DNA from: DAOTUB01 sp034437455
GTDB lineage: Bacteria > Chloroflexota > Anaerolineae > B4-G1
DNA: 8,088 nt
Assembly (NCBI GenBank): GCA_034437455.1
Contig: DAOTUB010000379.1
Coordinates: forward strand, 1-8,088
Direction: 5' to 3'
Shown here: positions 6,132-8,088 of the stretch, one piece after another
Position numbering within the stretch: the stretch's first letter is position 1
Layout of the letters: each line of letters starts with the position of its first letter
Position numbers and translations under genes: made by a program
Notes under the pieces: generated by a model
Database searches by the model: none
The model's input: only the letters and a program-made list of their open reading frames with translations
Told to the model about the DNA's origin: nothing

Positions 6132-6388
6132 AGCACTTTACCACCCCACGGTTCTGGAAACAGTATGAGAAATTGCCAGCCGAGATCCGCCGGCTAGCAG
6201 ACAAGAACTTTGACCTGCTGAAACAAAATCCCAAGCACCCATCCCTTCATTTCAAGCGAATTCGACGCTTTTGGTCAGTCCGAGTCGGTATTGAGTATCG
6301 CGCTCTGGCTGTTGATGGTCCAAAGGGACCTGTCTGGTTTTGGATAGGCCCGCACGCCGAATATGACAAGTTGCTCAAGGCAGGCTGA
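6128..6388 (+). CDS. RelE/ParE-family toxin
   Basis: An 86-residue basic protein with the RelE/ParE toxin pattern. An N-terminal helix region holds FWKQYEKLPAEIRRLADKNFDLL (9-31), followed by the strand block SLHFKRI (39-45), the strand SVRVGIEYRAL (50-60) and the closing WIGPHAEYDKLL (72-83). RelE members cut mRNA on the ribosome and ParE members poison gyrase. The conserved basic residues (K43, R44, R52, R58) and H76 fit a RelE/HigB-like ribonuclease, but the target cannot be read from sequence alone. Translation probably depends on coupling to the antitoxin, because the start ATG overlaps its stop and the ribosome binding site is poor. The gene appears intact. Confidence 0.85.
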   Translation: MKHFTTPRFWKQYEKLPAEIRRLADKNFDLLKQNPKHPSLHFKRIRRFWSVRVGIEYRALAVDGPKGPVWFWIGPHAEYDKLLKAG

Positions 6389-6498
6389 GAAGAGCGCACA
6401 ATGGATCATAGCAATGGCGCTTTGCAAGCCCACAACGTCCACGGCGAAAAAGTTCAGGACTGGATAAAGTTCAATGCTATACCCTGGCGACAACCTTG
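6389..6498. other. Convergent intergenic region
   Basis: This is the 110-base gap between the converging toxin gene (plus) and methyltransferase (minus). No intrinsic terminator with a T-run is seen for either gene. The 8-bp arm CTTGTCAA (6495-6502) at its right end pairs with TTGACAAG (6544-6551) inside the methyltransferase 3' end, with 41 bases between them. Confidence 0.4.
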
Positions 6499-7347
6499 TC
6501 AAGCCTCGCTTGTTCCCTGAACCCCACAGCCTTGCCTGTCGAATTGACAAGCAACGTCAATCCTCGCCACCGCGAACACCTCTCGCTCAAAGAACCAGCG
6601 GAAGGGCGGCCAATTGAACAGGATGTGACGGGCGACCCGAAATAGCCAACCCTCCCGCCGATTCTGCAGGGGAGAATCCAGCCACACCCGGCCGCGGAAC
6701 CCCGCCCGCAGCAGCACCCGCCACAGGCTCAGCGCGCTCTGTTCGTTGACGTGCACGTCGAGGTTGGCCGGGATGATGGCGCGGGGGTTTTTGGGATAAC
6801 GCGCCCGTTGGCCCATCAACATGCGCACCAACCGCACCAGCGGGTAAGCGTAGCGGTCGTACCAGACGTTGGGAGCGGTGTGGATAATGAGCTGACCATC
6901 CGGTCGCAGCACGCGCCGCGCCTCCGCCAGCGCCTGGTCCAATTCCCACGGGTGAAGGTGCTCAACCAGGTCGAACATTAACACGCGATCGAAGGAGGCA
7001 GCGGGAAAGGGCAACCATCTGGCATTGGCCAGATAGACGCCCGCTCTTTCCTGATCTGCATTCATCGAGGTCTGCGCCATCCGCACGGCGACCGGCGCAT
7101 AGTCCACCCCGTAGGCCTGCGCGCCTAGCTCCGCGCAGTGACGCAGGATCTCCCCACGCCCGCAGGCGACGTCGAGCACCCGCATCCCAGGCGCGACCCC
7201 GGCGACCTCGAAAGCCTGTTTCAGGCGACGCGAGAGGTGCGCGCCTTCGCTGGCAATGTACGTCTCGTACCCCTCGCAGGCGCCCAAAAAGTAGGCCTCG
7301 TCGTACCGCTCGGGGCGAACCGATTGTTGGCTCCGCTCGTTTCCCAA
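6499..7347 (-). CDS. Class I SAM-dependent methyltransferase
   Basis: A 282-residue cytoplasmic Methyltransf_11-type enzyme. Motif I is VLDVACGRGEI (57-67), the acidic end of strand beta2 is D82 in GVDYAPVAV, the beta4 segment is FDRVLMFDLVEHL (119-131) and motif post-I/III is VLRPDGQLIIHTAPN (146-160). The N-terminal RYDEAYFLGACEGYETY is typical of small-molecule or glycan methyltransferases found near polysaccharide genes, but the acceptor is not identifiable. The aromatic, basic C-terminus (ILFNWPPFRWFFERE, 242-256) may contact a membrane or a lipid-linked substrate; this is inference. The start is TTG: GAGAGG lies five bases upstream (7358-7353), an in-frame TGA is at 7359-7357, and the first internal ATG would remove the start of motif I. 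Confidence 0.88.
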   Translation of the reverse strand: MGNERSQQSVRPERYDEAYFLGACEGYETYIASEGAHLSRRLKQAFEVAGVAPGMRVLDVACGRGEILRHCAELGAQAYGVDYAPVAVRMAQTSMNADQERAGVYLANARWLPFPAASFDRVLMFDLVEHLHPWELDQALAEARRVLRPDGQLIIHTAPNVWYDRYAYPLVRLVRMLMGQRARYPKNPRAIIPANLDVHVNEQSALSLWRVLLRAGFRGRVWLDSPLQNRREGWLFRVARHILFNWPPFRWFFEREVFAVARIDVACQFDRQGCGVQGTSEA

Positions 7348-7461
7348 TTGCGCCTCTCAATACGCAAATCAATACTTTTAAAGCAAAAATTTTCGAGTTT
7401 ATGTAATTCATTTGACGGCAGTCATAGGCCGTCGTTGTCCTCTTTCCTTTCGATTGAGGGG
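7348..7461 (-). other. A+T-rich leader upstream of the methyltransferase
   Basis: This 114-base gap is markedly more A+T-rich than the methyltransferase. It holds the GAGAGG ribosome binding site (7358-7353) and a perfect 6-bp inverted repeat, GACGGC (7414-7419) and GCCGTC (7428-7433), around an 8-base loop. No T-run follows the repeat on either strand, so an operator or RNA hairpin is more likely than a terminator. No strong -35/-10 pair was found. Confidence 0.4.
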
Positions 7462-7926
7462 TTATGTAGTGGAGATCTGGCAATTGTCTAGTATCCACTT
7501 CAACCAGCTTTGGACAGTGGATGAACGCCTTCTCCGCGTTTCCTCAGATAGATGGATGTGAGACTCGATGATTTTTTCAATGTCAGCTCTCTCAATTTGA
7601 TCGAGAGCAAACCTGTTCATGACCAATAAGTTGAAAGCAGCCCTGAATGTTGGTCTAGCTAACAATTGCGACATGAGCATCTCTGTTCTCTCAGAAAGCG
7701 ATTCCAATTGTACAAATTCCTGTCCCAAGCGCGTCAAGACGAACTGGTGATCCTTGCGTTCGACGAAACCTAGATAGCGACCGGCGTTTGCGTAGTAATC
7801 ACCTTGCCGCTCTGCGAACTCGAAAAATTCTGAAATCTGAGCCTTGTCATTAACTCCGGCTCCTATCAGCTTTACTGAATCCACCACTTTGTCCAAGTCA
7901 TCCGCCTGTGGATATGGTACTCTTTT
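7462..7926 (-). pseudogene. 5'-truncated gene: winged-helix-like C-terminal domain
   Basis: About 155 codons remain. The minimal reading starts at TTG 7896, but the frame stays open to 7962, and the added residues (KRVPYPQADDLDKVVDSV) continue naturally into the domain. Coding therefore appears to start further upstream, in sequence now lost. The visible domain begins like a winged helix (KLIGAGVNDKAQISEFFEF, then GDYYANAGRYLGFVER and FVLTRLGQEFVQL). A helical segment and a basic region ending RRRRSSTVQSWLKWILDN follow, with a normal TAA stop. Similar domains are remembered from restriction- or defence-associated proteins, but I cannot name the family with confidence. No SD of good quality precedes the TTG. 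The right boundary abuts IS-like sequence starting near 7927. The region is more A+T-rich than its neighbours, suggesting transfer. An intact short gene from TTG 7896 is the alternative. Confidence 0.55.
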
Positions 7927-7970
7927 AGGAGTCGTCCAAAAACAACTTCGTACTTTTACAACTTAACTCC

Positions 7971-7995
7971 TGCGGATTTCAAGTGCGGATTTCAA
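7971..7995 (+). repeat. Two tandem copies of TGCGGATTTCAA
   Basis: TGCGGATTTCAA occurs at 7971-7982 and again at 7984-7995, separated by one G, giving a 13-base period. It lies 11 bases upstream of a -10-like TAAAAT (8006-8011), where a -35 would be expected but is absent. It may be a transposase binding site near the element's end, an operator, or a small slippage duplication. Confidence 0.75.
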
Positions 7996-8041
7996 CCATC
8001 GGGTGTAAAATAGGGGAAAGCAAGCGCGAAGGAGAAATCCC

Positions 8042-8088
8042 ATGCTCATTCCCGTCACAGGGTTACCCGATGATTTGGCCGAGTATCT
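8042..8088 (+). CDS. Start of a putative transposase gene (partial)
   Basis: An ATG at 8042 opens a frame to the window edge, reading MLIPVTGLPDDLAEY. AAGGAG (8029-8034) seven bases upstream is a good ribosome binding site, and TAAAAT (8006-8011) is a possible -10. The N-terminus recalls DDE transposases of the IS701/IS4-like groups common in Chloroflexota, by memory only. Fifteen residues are too few for a firm call; the neighbouring truncated gene and repeats support a mobile element. Confidence 0.45.
   Translation, partial: MLIPVTGLPDDLAEY

Larger units (their letters stand above)
7927..8088 (+). mobile_element. Left end of a probable insertion sequence (partial)
   Basis: Immediately to the right of the truncated minus-strand gene, sequence character changes at about 7927 (AGGAGTCGTCCAAAAAC, an IS-end-like start). 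A short A+T-rich leader with a tandem repeat follows, then a plus-strand gene start that runs off the window. The exact end, the inverted repeat partner and any target duplication lie outside the window or cannot be verified. The boundary could be off by about ten bases. Confidence 0.4.

Noticed and set aside
6962..7498. Minus-strand frame of 178 codons overlapping the methyltransferase
   Set aside because: It is out of frame with the SAM-binding motifs and crosses the methyltransferase leader. It has no recognisable domain.
1..8088. tRNA, rRNA, riboswitch or replication-origin signals
   Set aside because: No cloverleaf, rRNA core sequence, known aptamer pattern or iteron cluster was recognised on either strand by eye.

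Overview
The window looks like chromosomal DNA from a moderately GC-rich, non-enterobacterial bacterium. The secreted SLALD/HISYYD repeat protein, the form of the RelE-type toxin-antitoxin pair and the YDEAYFLGACEGYE-type methyltransferase suggest a member of the Chloroflexota (Anaerolineae-like). That placement rests on remembered protein style only and is tentative. Two stretches are visibly more A+T-rich than the rest, the toxin-antitoxin area (about 5750-6500) and the right end (about 7350-8010), which fits acquired DNA.

Layout. A possible small minus-strand gene leaves the window at the left edge (1-38). Then comes a minus-strand cluster, read right to left: a zinc-dependent phospholipase C-like protein (3458-2712), UDP-glucose 4-epimerase galE (2708-1725) and a secreted protein built from about nine 47-residue repeats (1657-116). 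The first two are tightly coupled, because the galE ribosome binding site lies inside the last two codons of the upstream gene. A divergent promoter region (3459-3560) has two sigma70-type promoters facing away from each other with overlapping -35 boxes. It serves the minus-strand cluster and a plus-strand AIM24-family gene (3567-4355), which ends in a strong intrinsic terminator (4377-4409). A BaiN/HI0933-type FAD oxidoreductase follows (4424-5680).

After a 250-base spacer carrying a good promoter comes a two-gene toxin-antitoxin operon with an ATGA overlap (5931-6131 and 6128-6388). A class I SAM methyltransferase with a TTG start lies on the minus strand (7347-6499). Behind it is a minus-strand coding remnant (7926-7462) that looks cut off at its 5' side by an insertion-sequence-like element, whose putative transposase begins at 8042 and runs off the window.

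How the parts work together: galE and the methyltransferase fit cell-surface sugar or polysaccharide metabolism, and the repeat protein is probably exported. The AIM24 and FAD genes are conserved but of loosely defined function. The toxin-antitoxin pair and the interrupted gene next to an IS are the accessory parts. No complete new multi-gene system is visible. The most unusual items are the shared-(-35) divergent promoter, the 47-residue repeat protein with its abrupt C-terminus, and the gene/IS junction at the right end.
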